A stretch of DNA of 26,511 nucleotides from Bacteroidales bacterium UBA1205 (GCA_002309615.1 DBXT01000030.1:12961-39471), one strand, 5' to 3'; positions 8,061-16,910 are shown, counted from the stretch's first letter. The notes: generated from the sequence alone by a model not told the origin. Translations and numbers: made by a program.

Positions 8061-10889
8061 TTACAAATAATTTTTCAAGAATTGCGCTGTATAACCTTTT
8101 TTTGAAGTTGCCATTTTACTCGGAGGTCCTTCAAACAAAATTTCTCCGCCCTTTTTTCCTCCTTCAGGTCCCATATCAATAATCCAATCGGCTGTTTTTA
8201 TCACATCCATGTTGTGTTCTATCACCAAAACAGTATTACCCTTGTCTACCAATTGATTCAACACGTTTAACAATATTCTAATATCCTCAAAATGCAATCC
8301 TGTGGTAGGTTCATCTAAAATATAAAATGTCTTTCCAGTTTCTTTTTTACTCAATTCCGCCGAAAGTTTTATCCTTTGTGCCTCACCTCCCGACAAAGTT
8401 GTAGATGTTTGTCCCAAATGTAGATAACCCAAACCCACATCTACCACAGTTTTTAACCGTTCTGCAATATGTGGAATACTGCTGAAAAAAACATAGGCTT
8501 CTTGGAATGTCATTTCCAAAACATCGTTGATAGATTTGCCTTTGTAACGCACCTCCAAAGTTTCCCTATTGAAACGTTTTCCATTACAAGCTTCACAATG
8601 AATATAAACTTCCGGCAAAAATCCCATTTCCACCGTCTTTACACCTGCTCCTTTGCAGGCTTCACATCTACCACCGGACACATTGAAAGAAAATCGGCCT
8701 GCCTTGTAGTTTCGCACCCTCGACTCCGGCAATTCTGCATACAACTTTCTTATCTCATCAAAAACACCTATATAAGTAATTGGATTCGAACGCGGCGTCC
8801 GTCCTATCGGCTGTTGATTGATTTCTATTACCTTGTCAATATTCTCCATTCCCTCAATGCTTTCATACGGCAAAATTTTATTGTCAGACCGATATACATA
8901 GCGATTTAAAATGGGATACAAAGTATTGTTTATCAGTGTAGATTTTCCGCTGCCGGAAACACCTGTTACGCAAATAAATACTCCTAATGGAAATTGGACA
9001 GTGATATTTTTTAAATTATTGCCGCTTGCACCTTTCAAAGTTATAAACGAACCATTTGGTTTTCTTACTTTTGCCGGCACTTCTATCTTTCTTCTGCCTG
9101 CCAAATAGTCTCCGGTAAGCGAATTAGATTGACAAATTTCTTCAAAAGTGCCTTGTGCAACAACTTTACCTCCATTGATACCGGCTGCCGGACCAATATC
9201 TACAATATAATCTGCCGCCTTCATGGTATCGTAGTCGTGTTCCACAACAATAATAGAATTGGAATTTTTTTTCAACTTTTGCAAAGAATTTATCAATTTC
9301 TGATTGTCTCTTTGGTGCAAACCAATACTCGGCTCATCCAAAATATACAATACATTGGCTAATTTTGAGCCAATCTGCGTTGCCAAACGAATTCTTTGTG
9401 CTTCTCCGCCGGAAAGTGTCTGTGAAGGTCTGTTTAATGTTAAATAATCAACACCCAAATCTATCAAAAATGACAATCGCTCGGTAATACCTTTGACTAT
9501 TTCTCTGGCTATTTCTTTTTGTTGGTCGTTGAAATACCGATTGATGCCACTCATCCATTTGTGCAAATCGGCAATGTCCATGGCTGCCAAATCTACTATA
9601 CTCTTTCCGCCGATTCTAAAAAAAGTGGATTCCTTTTTCAATCTGCCACCCTGACATTCACCGCATACTTTTGTATGCATAAATTGGGCTGCCCACTTGC
9701 GAATAGTGGCAGAATTGTCGTCCACATTTTGTTTGATAAAATTTATAATTCCTTCAAAATTAGAAGAATACATCATCGTTCCAGTAACATCATTCTTCAT
9801 CATCAAAGGATCTTCCGTACCATAGAAAATCATATTCAATGCCGATTCCGGCAATTCTTCTATGGGAGCGTCCAAGGAAAAATTATAGCGTTGCGACATG
9901 GCTTCTATTTGCTTAAATATCCATGTCGGCTTGTATTCTCCTAATGGCTCTATGCCACCTTTTCGGATGCTTTTCTTGGGGTTGGGAATCATTTTATTCA
10001 AATCCACTTCTGTCACATATCCCAAACCATGACAATGCGGACATGAACCGAATGGTGAATTGAAAGAGAAAATATTCGGCTCCGGATCTAAATAGGAAAT
10101 ACCACTGGTAGGACACATCAAATGACGACTGTAATTCGTTATTTTTGAGTCCTCCGCCGTCATCACCATTAACGTGCCTTTGCCATATTGCAAAGCCGTT
10201 TTGATAGAATTCACCAATCTCTTTTCAGACTGCCGACCGACCTCCAATTTGTCTATTTCTACTTCAATATTATGAATTTTGTATCTATCTACTTGTAAAC
10301 GTTCATAAACATCTTTTACCTCACCATCTATCCGAACTCTAATAAACCCCCATCGTCTCACCTGCTCGAATATCTCCCTATGATGTCCTTTTCTGCCTCT
10401 TACCAAAGGAGCAAACAAGACAATTTGCATCCCTTTGTATTTTTCTTTGATTAAATCAATAATTTGATTTTCTGTGTATTTTATCATCGGCTCATTGGTA
10501 ATATACGAATACGCAGTAGACACTCTTGCATAAAGCAATCTTAAATAATCATACACTTCGGTAATCGTGCCCACTGTTGAACGAGGCGAATAGCTAATGG
10601 TTTTTTGTTCTATGGAAATAACCGGACTCAAACCCGTAATTTTATCTACCGCAGGACGTTGTATGTCACCGACAAATCGGCGGGCATACGGCGACAAAGT
10701 TTCTATAAACCGCCTTTGTCCTTCTGCATAAATGGTATCAAATGCCAAAGAAGATTTTCCACTACCCGACAAACCTGTTATCACTACAAAGGCATTCCTA
10801 GGAATAGTAACAGATATATTTTGCAAATTGTGTTCTCTTGCACCTATAACTACCAGTTTGTCTTCTTTTACTTTCTTACTGCTCTCCAT
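8061..10889 (-). CDS. uvrA: Excinuclease ABC subunit A
   Basis: The damage-recognition ATPase of nucleotide excision repair, acting with UvrB and UvrC. ATG at 10889 gives 942 aa and is preferred over the TTG one codon earlier; it forms a TGATG junction with the lptC stop. The tandem ABC layout is complete: Walker A GLSGSGKSS (39-47) and GVSGSGKST in the second half, two signatures LSGGEAQRIRLA and LSGGEAQRIKLS, and two Walker B regions ending ILDEP. The second zinc module is intact (CEACKGAG and CEACNGKR). The first is degenerate on one side: CPTSG replaces the usual CxxC, while CPHCHG remains. From memory, this change is shared by other Bacteroidetes UvrA proteins. It is the last gene of the operon starting at queA. 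Confidence 0.97.
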   Translation of the reverse strand: MESSKKVKEDKLVVIGAREHNLQNISVTIPRNAFVVITGLSGSGKSSLAFDTIYAEGQRRFIETLSPYARRFVGDIQRPAVDKITGLSPVISIEQKTISYSPRSTVGTITEVYDYLRLLYARVSTAYSYITNEPMIKYTENQIIDLIKEKYKGMQIVLFAPLVRGRKGHHREIFEQVRRWGFIRVRIDGEVKDVYERLQVDRYKIHNIEVEIDKLEVGRQSEKRLVNSIKTALQYGKGTLMVMTAEDSKITNYSRHLMCPTSGISYLDPEPNIFSFNSPFGSCPHCHGLGYVTEVDLNKMIPNPKKSIRKGGIEPLGEYKPTWIFKQIEAMSQRYNFSLDAPIEELPESALNMIFYGTEDPLMMKNDVTGTMMYSSNFEGIINFIKQNVDDNSATIRKWAAQFMHTKVCGECQGGRLKKESTFFRIGGKSIVDLAAMDIADLHKWMSGINRYFNDQQKEIAREIVKGITERLSFLIDLGVDYLTLNRPSQTLSGGEAQRIRLATQIGSKLANVLYILDEPSIGLHQRDNQKLINSLQKLKKNSNSIIVVEHDYDTMKAADYIVDIGPAAGINGGKVVAQGTFEEICQSNSLTGDYLAGRRKIEVPAKVRKPNGSFITLKGASGNNLKNITVQFPLGVFICVTGVSGSGKSTLINNTLYPILNRYVYRSDNKILPYESIEGMENIDKVIEINQQPIGRTPRSNPITYIGVFDEIRKLYAELPESRVRNYKAGRFSFNVSGGRCEACKGAGVKTVEMGFLPEVYIHCEACNGKRFNRETLEVRYKGKSINDVLEMTFQEAYVFFSSIPHIAERLKTVVDVGLGYLHLGQTSTTLSGGEAQRIKLSAELSKKETGKTFYILDEPTTGLHFEDIRILLNVLNQLVDKGNTVLVIEHNMDVIKTADWIIDMGPEGGKKGGEILFEGPPSKMATSKKGYTAQFLKNYL

Positions 10890-11464
10890 CAATCTTCTTC
10901 CTTCGTATAGTAAATAATTACCGGGTTTGTCACCATATACGATTCCATTTTTTCGTCCGAAGTGAAACCATCACCGATATAAACCGACCCGTCTTTCTTG
11001 GTTTGTTTTATCTGTGTATTGGAATAAACACGATGTGTATTCATATCCCATATCAACTGCTCGGTTTCAATCACATCTCCCGTATTCCAATTGTGAATTA
11101 CCACATTGCGTTTGGCAATCATCATTCTCTTGGCTTCATAATTAATACCAAAATCAGCTGTCAAAGTGAGTGTTCGATTCCCTTCTTCATCAAAAACATC
11201 CACCTGAAACGGTTTTGTACTTAAATAGTATTTTTCCGGCTGTGTATAATGATCTATTTCCTCGAAAAACAATTCATATTTTGTCTGCCCGTTTTCGGTG
11301 GAATATAAATGTAGTTGGGTGGATTTTTCATCGGGTGACTTTTCTTTAGATGTAAGCGATTGGACAACCGAAATATCGTTTTTGCAAGCATGACAAAATA
11401 CGGCGATAGCCGCTATTGCGGCTATCGCTAGTATTTGTAGTTGATGCTTACCAACAAATTTCAT
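10889..11464 (-). CDS. lptC: LPS export protein LptC
   Basis: A 191-aa membrane-anchored periplasmic protein of the LptC (DUF1239) family, which passes LPS from the LptBFG transporter towards LptA. It has an N-terminal hydrophobic segment (10-23) made of repeated Ile-Ala-Ala, followed by CHAC; Cys27 could serve as a lipid-attachment cysteine although the lipobox is poor. The body shows the expected beta-jellyroll strands, for example LTADFGINYEAKRMMIAKRNVVIHN broken into alternating strands, and TEQLIWDMNTHRVYS followed by IGDGFTSDE, a pattern typical of LptC/LptA. It overlaps the TPR gene by one base and uvrA by one base. The codons of the hydrophobic segment contain a perfect hairpin (listed separately). 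Confidence 0.87.
   Translation of the reverse strand: MKFVGKHQLQILAIAAIAAIAVFCHACKNDISVVQSLTSKEKSPDEKSTQLHLYSTENGQTKYELFFEEIDHYTQPEKYYLSTKPFQVDVFDEEGNRTLTLTADFGINYEAKRMMIAKRNVVIHNWNTGDVIETEQLIWDMNTHRVYSNTQIKQTKKDGSVYIGDGFTSDEKMESYMVTNPVIIYYTKEED
11403..11428 (-). repeat. Perfect 11-bp hairpin inside the lptC signal-sequence codons
   Basis: The stem GCGATAGCCGC (11403-11413) pairs with GCGGCTATCGC (11418-11428) across the four-base loop TATT. It covers codons about 13-20 of lptC and encodes part of the Ile-Ala-Ala-Ile run. It is markedly GC-rich against AT-rich surroundings. It may only reflect repeated Ala/Ile codons, or it may act on translation or mRNA stability in the operon. Confidence 0.7.
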
Positions 11465-12900
11465 TATCTGATTGTCGTAGTTTCATTTATCCAGCATTCC
11501 ACTCTATAAGTTTGTCCTTTTTGATAACCATGTTGGAACACTTCGGTTACAGTCGGGAAACGACCACTTATAGAATTGATTCTCTTTTGAGCCTCTTCTG
11601 CTCTGGAAGGATCTACTGCCTTTGCCTTGTTGTATTTGTCGGCTGCTGCCCAATATACAGCTCTCGGCAAATCTATTCCACTGCAAACACCTGCTGAAGC
11701 TGCATACAAGTCACCTATCATCAAATATGCTCTGCCATCTGTAGGATTCATTTTCAAAATCTTGTAGGCAGTTTCTCTACCTGCTGAATATTGACCTAAA
11801 TTCTTTTGGCATTCTATAATCATAATATAGGTGTTAATCTTGTCAGATTCCTTTTCATACATTCCTAAGGCCTCGTTGAAATAACGTAAAGATGTGCTGT
11901 AATCTTTTTTCTTCATATTGATACTACCCATATAGTAAGCTACACTTGCAGTCGGCTGTAATTTGTACAATTCTTCTGCAGCTGAGACAAACAAATCGTT
12001 GTCAGTACAATTCTGCTTAGACATGAATTTGATAATCTGTCTTAAAGTACGCTCATCTTTGTTGGTAGCAAATTTTTTGCCGTAAATCTCTTGTAGTACC
12101 TCGCAACTTGCATATTTAGAGAATCTTAAATCCAAATTGCTCATCGTCTTGGTATATTGTTCAAGATCTTTATAAACCTTGGTAGAATCAGCAGCCCTGT
12201 CCTCGTAAGTTGCATTGTAATCTTCTTCGGATATACGTCCGCTATCCAAATCTTCTCTCAATTGATAGATAGTGTGCATAACCGCCTCACATTTCAATTC
12301 GCTGCTATCAATTTGAACATTTAACACTTCAGTAATTTTATCGTATGCATCTATCAAAACCTCGGTAGGAAGTTTCTCCTTGGCCATATAGAACTCTGCT
12401 ACAATAAAATATGTATTCAAAATCTTTGCTGAAGTCGCAGTGCCTGTCAAATCAATTGCTTGACCGAGAACATCGTAAACATTCTTATAAACTTGGTTTT
12501 TGTTTTTGTATGCCCAAGTATAATATCCGATATTTCCTAATGAAAGCCCTTCATCTGCCGGATAGCATTTGATTCTCAATTCATACAAACCTATCAATTC
12601 ATCAATAAATTGCTCTTTTTCTACACTATCTTTTGCATGTTTGATTTTATAGTCTAAAATCTTCGGACCATCTGCAAAGATGTATTTTGATGACATTGGA
12701 CAATTTTCCTTCACCCATTTCCAATATGGATAGGCTTCTTCGTAATTTTTTTGTTTATACACTTCACGATATAACGATAATTGTGTAACACATTCTATAC
12801 TATCGCTACCGTATTTTTGTGTTAAATTCTGCGATTTTACTAATGGAAGCATTCCCATTATCACCGCTACCACAACCATTTTTTTCGTAAAATTTTTCAT
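11464..12900 (-). CDS. Secreted TPR-repeat protein
   Basis: A 478-aa exported helical-repeat protein. Residues 1-24 form a signal peptide ending VKSQ, so it is periplasmic. The N-terminal half begins with a tyrosine-rich, helix-forming region (YREVYKQKNYEEAYPYWKWV). Recognisable tetratricopeptide repeats lie at about 320-430, for example SVAYYMGSINMKKKDYSTSL, then INTYIMIIECQKNLGQYSAG, then RAYLMIGDLYAAS. The C-terminus may be a small extra domain. TPR proteins bind other proteins, so a scaffold in envelope assembly is likely. The gene is locked between lptC (one-base overlap) and an outer-membrane protein gene (37 bases), an order recurring in Bacteroidetes. The partner is unknown. Confidence 0.85.
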   Translation of the reverse strand: MKNFTKKMVVVAVIMGMLPLVKSQNLTQKYGSDSIECVTQLSLYREVYKQKNYEEAYPYWKWVKENCPMSSKYIFADGPKILDYKIKHAKDSVEKEQFIDELIGLYELRIKCYPADEGLSLGNIGYYTWAYKNKNQVYKNVYDVLGQAIDLTGTATSAKILNTYFIVAEFYMAKEKLPTEVLIDAYDKITEVLNVQIDSSELKCEAVMHTIYQLREDLDSGRISEEDYNATYEDRAADSTKVYKDLEQYTKTMSNLDLRFSKYASCEVLQEIYGKKFATNKDERTLRQIIKFMSKQNCTDNDLFVSAAEELYKLQPTASVAYYMGSINMKKKDYSTSLRYFNEALGMYEKESDKINTYIMIIECQKNLGQYSAGRETAYKILKMNPTDGRAYLMIGDLYAASAGVCSGIDLPRAVYWAAADKYNKAKAVDPSRAEEAQKRINSISGRFPTVTEVFQHGYQKGQTYRVECWINETTTIR

Positions 12901-12937
12901 CTCTTTTATTTTTTTTATATTTAACGTTTCCTATTTT

Positions 12938-14206
12938 TTATTCTAACTTTAATCTTTGATACCATTTTTCGTGCAATCTAACATTGATGCTGGCAGAAAA
13001 ATAATTCTCTTTCAATAAATTTGCTCTTGTTGTTCCTATTTGTCCATATTCTAATACCACTCCTATTGTTGTCTTGCCTTTCTTCATTGGAAAGTATAAT
13101 CCAAAATTTATGCCATAACGATTAATCTGCTCATCGGACAACTTCAGCCGAGACATTTCATAACTAAATCCAAAACTGATGTTTATTCTTGCTATATACT
13201 TAGAACTTAAATAATTAGGTGTTACATTTCCCCCTATTGCAATTTTATAAGCATCCACCAAAGAATCTGATTCTCCGTCAAGGGTATATTTGCTCCATTG
13301 CGACCAAGTAAAATCCACTCCGATAAAATATTTATCCGGCTTGCCCCAAGACAAACCTCCTCCTACAATTTGTGGCATACGATGCACACGTTTAAGCATG
13401 TCTTCTTTGTACAAAGTATCTAATATTTCATCTTCTTTGTTACCAAGATAGGTGGTAATTAAATATTCTTCTTTTGACCATAATTTTACACTGGGTGTAT
13501 ATGTTACCCCAAAACCCAAACGACTGTTTTTGATAGGCACTAAATATTGTGCTCCTATGGTAAAATAAGCACCTTTTACATTATTTGAACGACTTATCAC
13601 GGTATTGACAGCATAACTGTCTTCAAATTTTACCGAACGCATCTTGCTATACTTGCCGAACAAAAACGAAGCGTTCAATCCCACAGAGAAATGCTTAAAC
13701 AAAGTGAAACTATTACCCCAGTACACTTCATTAATACCGCCATCTCCCATAAACGAGGTTTGATAGGCACCCATTTCTCCTAATGTATCTTGGGTGTAAA
13801 TGCCATAACTCATATTGCTAAACGGCTGATATCCCAATGCTGTCCGCCACCATTTACATATTGGCAAGCCCACGGAAATATAGTCTATAAATGCAGTACT
13901 TCCCTTTTGACTGGAAGATGCTCCTCGCAAAGTATGAGTTTTGAAACTAAAAGAGGCATCTACCAAACACGATAATGAGTCAAATGCGGCATAGCCTGCC
14001 GGATTGGCAAAATTGATAACCGTTGGTGATTGAAAGGCATAGGCTACCCCTCCCATGGCTACATTTGCCATAGATGTTCGTGCCATCATATCTCCCACCC
14101 CATATCTGGAATAAGGAGAACTTAAATAATTTTGCGAATATCCATTTGCAAACATTAAGCCTATGCACACATATAATGCAATCCGTATATCTTTAATTTT
14201 TAACAT
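12938..14206 (-). CDS. Outer-membrane beta-barrel protein with an NPA motif
   Basis: A 422-aa predicted outer-membrane barrel. The first 24 residues look like a signal peptide (basic MLKIKDIR, then a hydrophobic stretch, then YSQ). After cleavage the protein starts NYLSSPYSRYGVGD, a form common in Bacteroidetes PorV/FadL-like proteins. An NPA motif (68-70) follows, as in FadL family members. The rest alternates short hydrophobic and aromatic strands with glycines (for example GVTYTPSVKLW, YFIGVDFTWSQWSKY) and ends in INVRLHEKWYQRLKLE. Its start lies within the coaX 3' end (14-base overlap) and it is followed by the TPR gene. A transport or secretion role for hydrophobic cargo is plausible but not shown. 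Confidence 0.83.
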   Translation of the reverse strand: MLKIKDIRIALYVCIGLMFANGYSQNYLSSPYSRYGVGDMMARTSMANVAMGGVAYAFQSPTVINFANPAGYAAFDSLSCLVDASFSFKTHTLRGASSSQKGSTAFIDYISVGLPICKWWRTALGYQPFSNMSYGIYTQDTLGEMGAYQTSFMGDGGINEVYWGNSFTLFKHFSVGLNASFLFGKYSKMRSVKFEDSYAVNTVISRSNNVKGAYFTIGAQYLVPIKNSRLGFGVTYTPSVKLWSKEEYLITTYLGNKEDEILDTLYKEDMLKRVHRMPQIVGGGLSWGKPDKYFIGVDFTWSQWSKYTLDGESDSLVDAYKIAIGGNVTPNYLSSKYIARINISFGFSYEMSRLKLSDEQINRYGINFGLYFPMKKGKTTIGVVLEYGQIGTTRANLLKENYFSASINVRLHEKWYQRLKLE

Positions 14207-14918
14207 AATAGTCTAATATTTCATTCAGTCCCAACAATACCAAATCGGATATTGCCATCACTTCATTCTTCATGGCATTTTTCATTATTGGTGCATCTCC
14301 ACCGGTGAGAATCACCTGCAAATGCCCGTATCTAACTTTATACCTGTCAACTATACCATCGCATTGATCAATCATGCCGAAATATACACCCGACAGCATC
14401 GACTCTTCGGTGGTTTTGCCGACAAAATCATCTATTTGTCTAAAAGCCACTTGTGGCAACTTGGCAGAAAAGGCATGCATGGCTTCCAAACGCATATTTA
14501 TGCCGGGAGCAATAGCCCCGCCACGATAAACACCTTCTGTATCAATAAAATCAGCGGTAAGACATGTGCCTAATTGCAATACCAAAACATTTTCTTGTGG
14601 AAAGAGTTTCTTGGCACCAACCACTACTGCCAACCTATCACTACCTAAACTTTGCGGTGTATGATAGTCGTTTTTGATGGGCAGCAATGTATGACTATCC
14701 AACTGAATAAATTGAAAATGTTGCTGCAAATATTCCAACAAAGTCTTTTCCACATCTACCACTGACGATAAGATAGCGTTTTCTATGTTATATTGCTGTT
14801 GCCATTGGGCAATATCATCTATGCTGACTTGCTTTTTGGTTATGTGCTCCAAATAATTGTTGTTGTCCACTATGGCCATTTTTTGCCAAGTATTGCCAAA
14901 ATCCATCACCAGATTCAT
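14193..14918 (-). CDS. coaX: Type III pantothenate kinase with an altered active-site motif
   Basis: A 241-aa kinase that phosphorylates pantothenate in the first step of CoA synthesis. Family motifs: DFGNT (6-10), LGSDRL (91-96), GGAIAPGINMRLEA (133-146), SAKLP (151-155) and LTGGDA. The motif normally written VIDxGTxxTxD appears as VLQLGTCLTAD (113-123): the first Asp is Gln115, confirmed by codon CAA at 14574-14576 (minus strand), while Asp6 and Asp123 are kept. In the family this Asp is, from memory, one of three important acidic residues. A strong Shine-Dalgarno, AGGAGG, lies a few bases before the ATG, inside the end of ispD, which is unusual for Bacteroidetes. It overlaps ispD by four bases (ATGA) and the outer-membrane protein gene by 14. 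Confidence 0.9.
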   Translation of the reverse strand: MNLVMDFGNTWQKMAIVDNNNYLEHITKKQVSIDDIAQWQQQYNIENAILSSVVDVEKTLLEYLQQHFQFIQLDSHTLLPIKNDYHTPQSLGSDRLAVVVGAKKLFPQENVLVLQLGTCLTADFIDTEGVYRGGAIAPGINMRLEAMHAFSAKLPQVAFRQIDDFVGKTTEESMLSGVYFGMIDQCDGIVDRYKVRYGHLQVILTGGDAPIMKNAMKNEVMAISDLVLLGLNEILDYYVKN

Positions 14919-15571
14919 CCCAACCTCCTTTCCGCTAATTGTAAATCCTCCGGATATGTAATTTTAACATTTGTATTTTCACCCTCCACGCAATAGATAT
15001 TTTCTCCTGCAGATTCCACTATAGAAGCATCGTCTGTAAATTGATCATTTTCAGCCGTCAAATAGGCATGCTTCAATATGTCACTTTTGAATACTTGTGG
15101 TGTCTGCACTGACAAGAAATTGCTTCTATCTACACTAACAGTAGTATCATTGACTTTTTGTCGCAACGATTCTACAACCGATACACATGCCACTGCATTG
15201 CCGTTTTGTTCTGCAGCAACAAAACATTGTCTTATTAATGCTGATGATACAAAAGGTCTAACACCATCATGTACTGCCACCAAAACACTATCCGGCAACG
15301 TAAGTACAGCATTTTTTACAGATTGAAAACGATTGCTGCCTCCTACCACTACTTGATGCGGAATTTGAAAATGATATTGTTTTACCAAATCGTTCCACAT
15401 AGGTATATATTCTTTCGGCAAAGTGAGGATGATTTCATCTACTTCCGTTACAAATTTTTGTATAGTATGCATCAATATCGGCCATTTACCGATAACGATA
15501 AATTGTTTGGGAACAGAATTTCCCATTCTACTTCCACTACCTGCAGCCGTTATGATTGCGTACTTTTTCAA
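14915..15571 (-). CDS. ispD: 2-C-methyl-D-erythritol 4-phosphate cytidylyltransferase
   Basis: A 218-aa enzyme of the MEP isoprenoid pathway that joins CTP to methylerythritol phosphate. The nucleotide-binding loop AAGSGSRMG (9-17) followed by VPKQF with Lys22 is diagnostic. Also present: VGGSNRFQSV (76-85), HDGVRPF (101-107), and the late TQTPQ-like element QTPQVF with FTDDAS nearby. TNVKITYPEDL at the C-terminus is the usual family ending. It lies three bases after queA and overlaps coaX by four bases. The presence of ispD implies MEP-pathway isoprenoid synthesis in this organism. Confidence 0.96.
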   Translation of the reverse strand: MKKYAIITAAGSGSRMGNSVPKQFIVIGKWPILMHTIQKFVTEVDEIILTLPKEYIPMWNDLVKQYHFQIPHQVVVGGSNRFQSVKNAVLTLPDSVLVAVHDGVRPFVSSALIRQCFVAAEQNGNAVACVSVVESLRQKVNDTTVSVDRSNFLSVQTPQVFKSDILKHAYLTAENDQFTDDASIVESAGENIYCVEGENTNVKITYPEDLQLAERRLG

Positions 15572-15574
15572 TGC

Positions 15575-16627
15575 TTACAAAATTAACATTGCATCTCCGT
15601 AAGTAAGGAAATGATACTGCTCTTCTACTGCTTTCTTATAGGCTTCCATCATTAATTCATAACCGCCGAAAGCACACACCATCATCATCATAGACGATTG
15701 TGGAGCATGCAAATTGGTGATCAATGCATCTGCGGTAACAAAATCATAAGGTGGAAAAATGAATTTATTGGTCCAACCATGATATGGTTTCAAATGACCA
15801 TTGATATAACAAGACGATTCCATGGCTTTCAAAGTAGTGGTGCCGATAGCACAAATTTTTCTTTTTTGTGTTTTCGCCTCGTTGACAATCTTGGCAGCTT
15901 CTTCGGTAATAAAATATTCTTCTGAATCTATTTTATGTTTTGCCAAATCTTCTACATCGATGGATTTGAAATTGCCGACTCCTGCATGCAAAGTAATATC
16001 GGCAACTTGAATTCCTTTCAACTCCATACGTTTTACCAACATTTTGCTAAAATGCAAACCGGCTGTAGGTGCTACAACGGCACCTTCGTTTTTGGCATAA
16101 ATGGTTTGATAGAATTCTGCATCTTCCGGCTCAATATCTCTTAATTTACGTATATCATCCGGCAAAGGTGTTTTACCTAAGTCAAACAATTTTTTCTTGA
16201 ATTCTTCATGAGTGCCGTCAAAAAGAAATCGCAAAGTTCTTCCTCTGGAAGTGGTATTGTCAATTACCTCTGCTTCTAAAGTTCCTTCTCCGAAATACAA
16301 TTTATTGCCGATTCTAATTTTTCTGGCAGGATCTACCAAAACATCCCACAAACGACTTTCTTCGTCCAACTCCCTAAGCAATTGAACACTGATACTCGCA
16401 CCGGTTTTTTCCTTTTGTCCGCTCAACAAGGCAGGAAATACACGGGTATCGTTTCTTACAAAGACATCGTTTTCTTCAAAATAATCCAACACGTCTTTGA
16501 ATAATTTGTGTTCTATGACACGAGTTTTTCTATTTATCACCATCAACCGTGCATCATCTCTATTGGCAGAAAGATGTGATGCTATCAAATTTTGTGGTAA
16601 ATTGTACTTAAACTGTGAAAGTTTCAT
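15575..16627 (-). CDS. queA: tRNA preQ1(34) S-adenosylmethionine ribosyltransferase-isomerase
   Basis: A 350-aa enzyme that transfers and isomerises the ribosyl group of S-adenosylmethionine onto preQ1 at the wobble base of GUN tRNAs, giving epoxyqueuosine. It begins MKLSQFKYNLPQNLIA and has the family blocks NDTRVFPALLSG, TPLPDDI, YQTIYAKNEGAVVAPTAGLHF (cut here into known parts: YQTIYAK and GAVVAPTAGLHF), DITLHAGVGNFK, IGTTTLKAMES and TNLHAPQSSMMMMVCAF. Length matches the usual ~345-360 aa. It is the first gene of the minus-strand operon that continues with ispD three bases later. Confidence 0.97.
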   Translation of the reverse strand: MKLSQFKYNLPQNLIASHLSANRDDARLMVINRKTRVIEHKLFKDVLDYFEENDVFVRNDTRVFPALLSGQKEKTGASISVQLLRELDEESRLWDVLVDPARKIRIGNKLYFGEGTLEAEVIDNTTSRGRTLRFLFDGTHEEFKKKLFDLGKTPLPDDIRKLRDIEPEDAEFYQTIYAKNEGAVVAPTAGLHFSKMLVKRMELKGIQVADITLHAGVGNFKSIDVEDLAKHKIDSEEYFITEEAAKIVNEAKTQKRKICAIGTTTLKAMESSCYINGHLKPYHGWTNKFIFPPYDFVTADALITNLHAPQSSMMMMVCAFGGYELMMEAYKKAVEEQYHFLTYGDAMLIL

Positions 16628-16863
16628 CTTATTTATATCATTTATATTTCTCTATATCAACCATTTAGGCATAATTATGCCATAACTAAAATATTTTAAC
16701 GTTCAATCATATATTTTTATTGCATATATTTTATTTTTTATTTTACTTTTTGAAACAAAATTTTTGTCTTGCCATTGAAACTTGTTAAACATTTTTTTCA
16801 TTGCTCTCTCTTTGAATAAAATAAGTTTACGAAATATGACATTAAAATGTTTCTAAAATGAAT
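16628..16863. other. AT-rich intergenic region upstream of queA
   Basis: About 235 bases with no coding frame on either strand. It should hold the promoter of the queA-uvrA operon on the minus strand, but no exact TAnnTTTG element was found. The only clear structure is the 14-bp palindrome at 16668-16681. No structured RNA was recognised. Confidence 0.5.
16668..16681. promoter_or_regulatory. 14-bp perfect palindrome upstream of queA
   Basis: GGCATAATTATGCC is its own reverse complement and ends 41 bases before the queA start codon. A dyad of this size in an operon leader fits a dimeric repressor site, but it is mostly A/T in the centre and the regulator is unknown. Confidence 0.35.
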
Positions 16864-16893
16864 AAAAAAAAGCGACTAAAAGTCGCTTTTTTG
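16864..16893 (-). terminator. Rho-independent terminator after the FadL-like gene
   Basis: Stem AGCGACT (16871-16877), loop AAA, stem AGTCGCT (16881-16887), extended by an A run on one side and a T run on the other. Read on the minus strand it is a hairpin followed by U's, 20 bases past the stop of the 16911-18368 gene. It could also act on the plus strand. Confidence 0.88.
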
Positions 16894-16910
16894 TTTTTTA
16901 TATTTTGCAA

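Noticed and set aside
16628..16863. Riboswitch or structured RNA upstream of queA (for example preQ1)
   Set aside because: No preQ1 riboswitch hairpin or C-rich/A-rich pseudoknot pattern could be seen on the minus strand; only AT-rich sequence and a palindrome.
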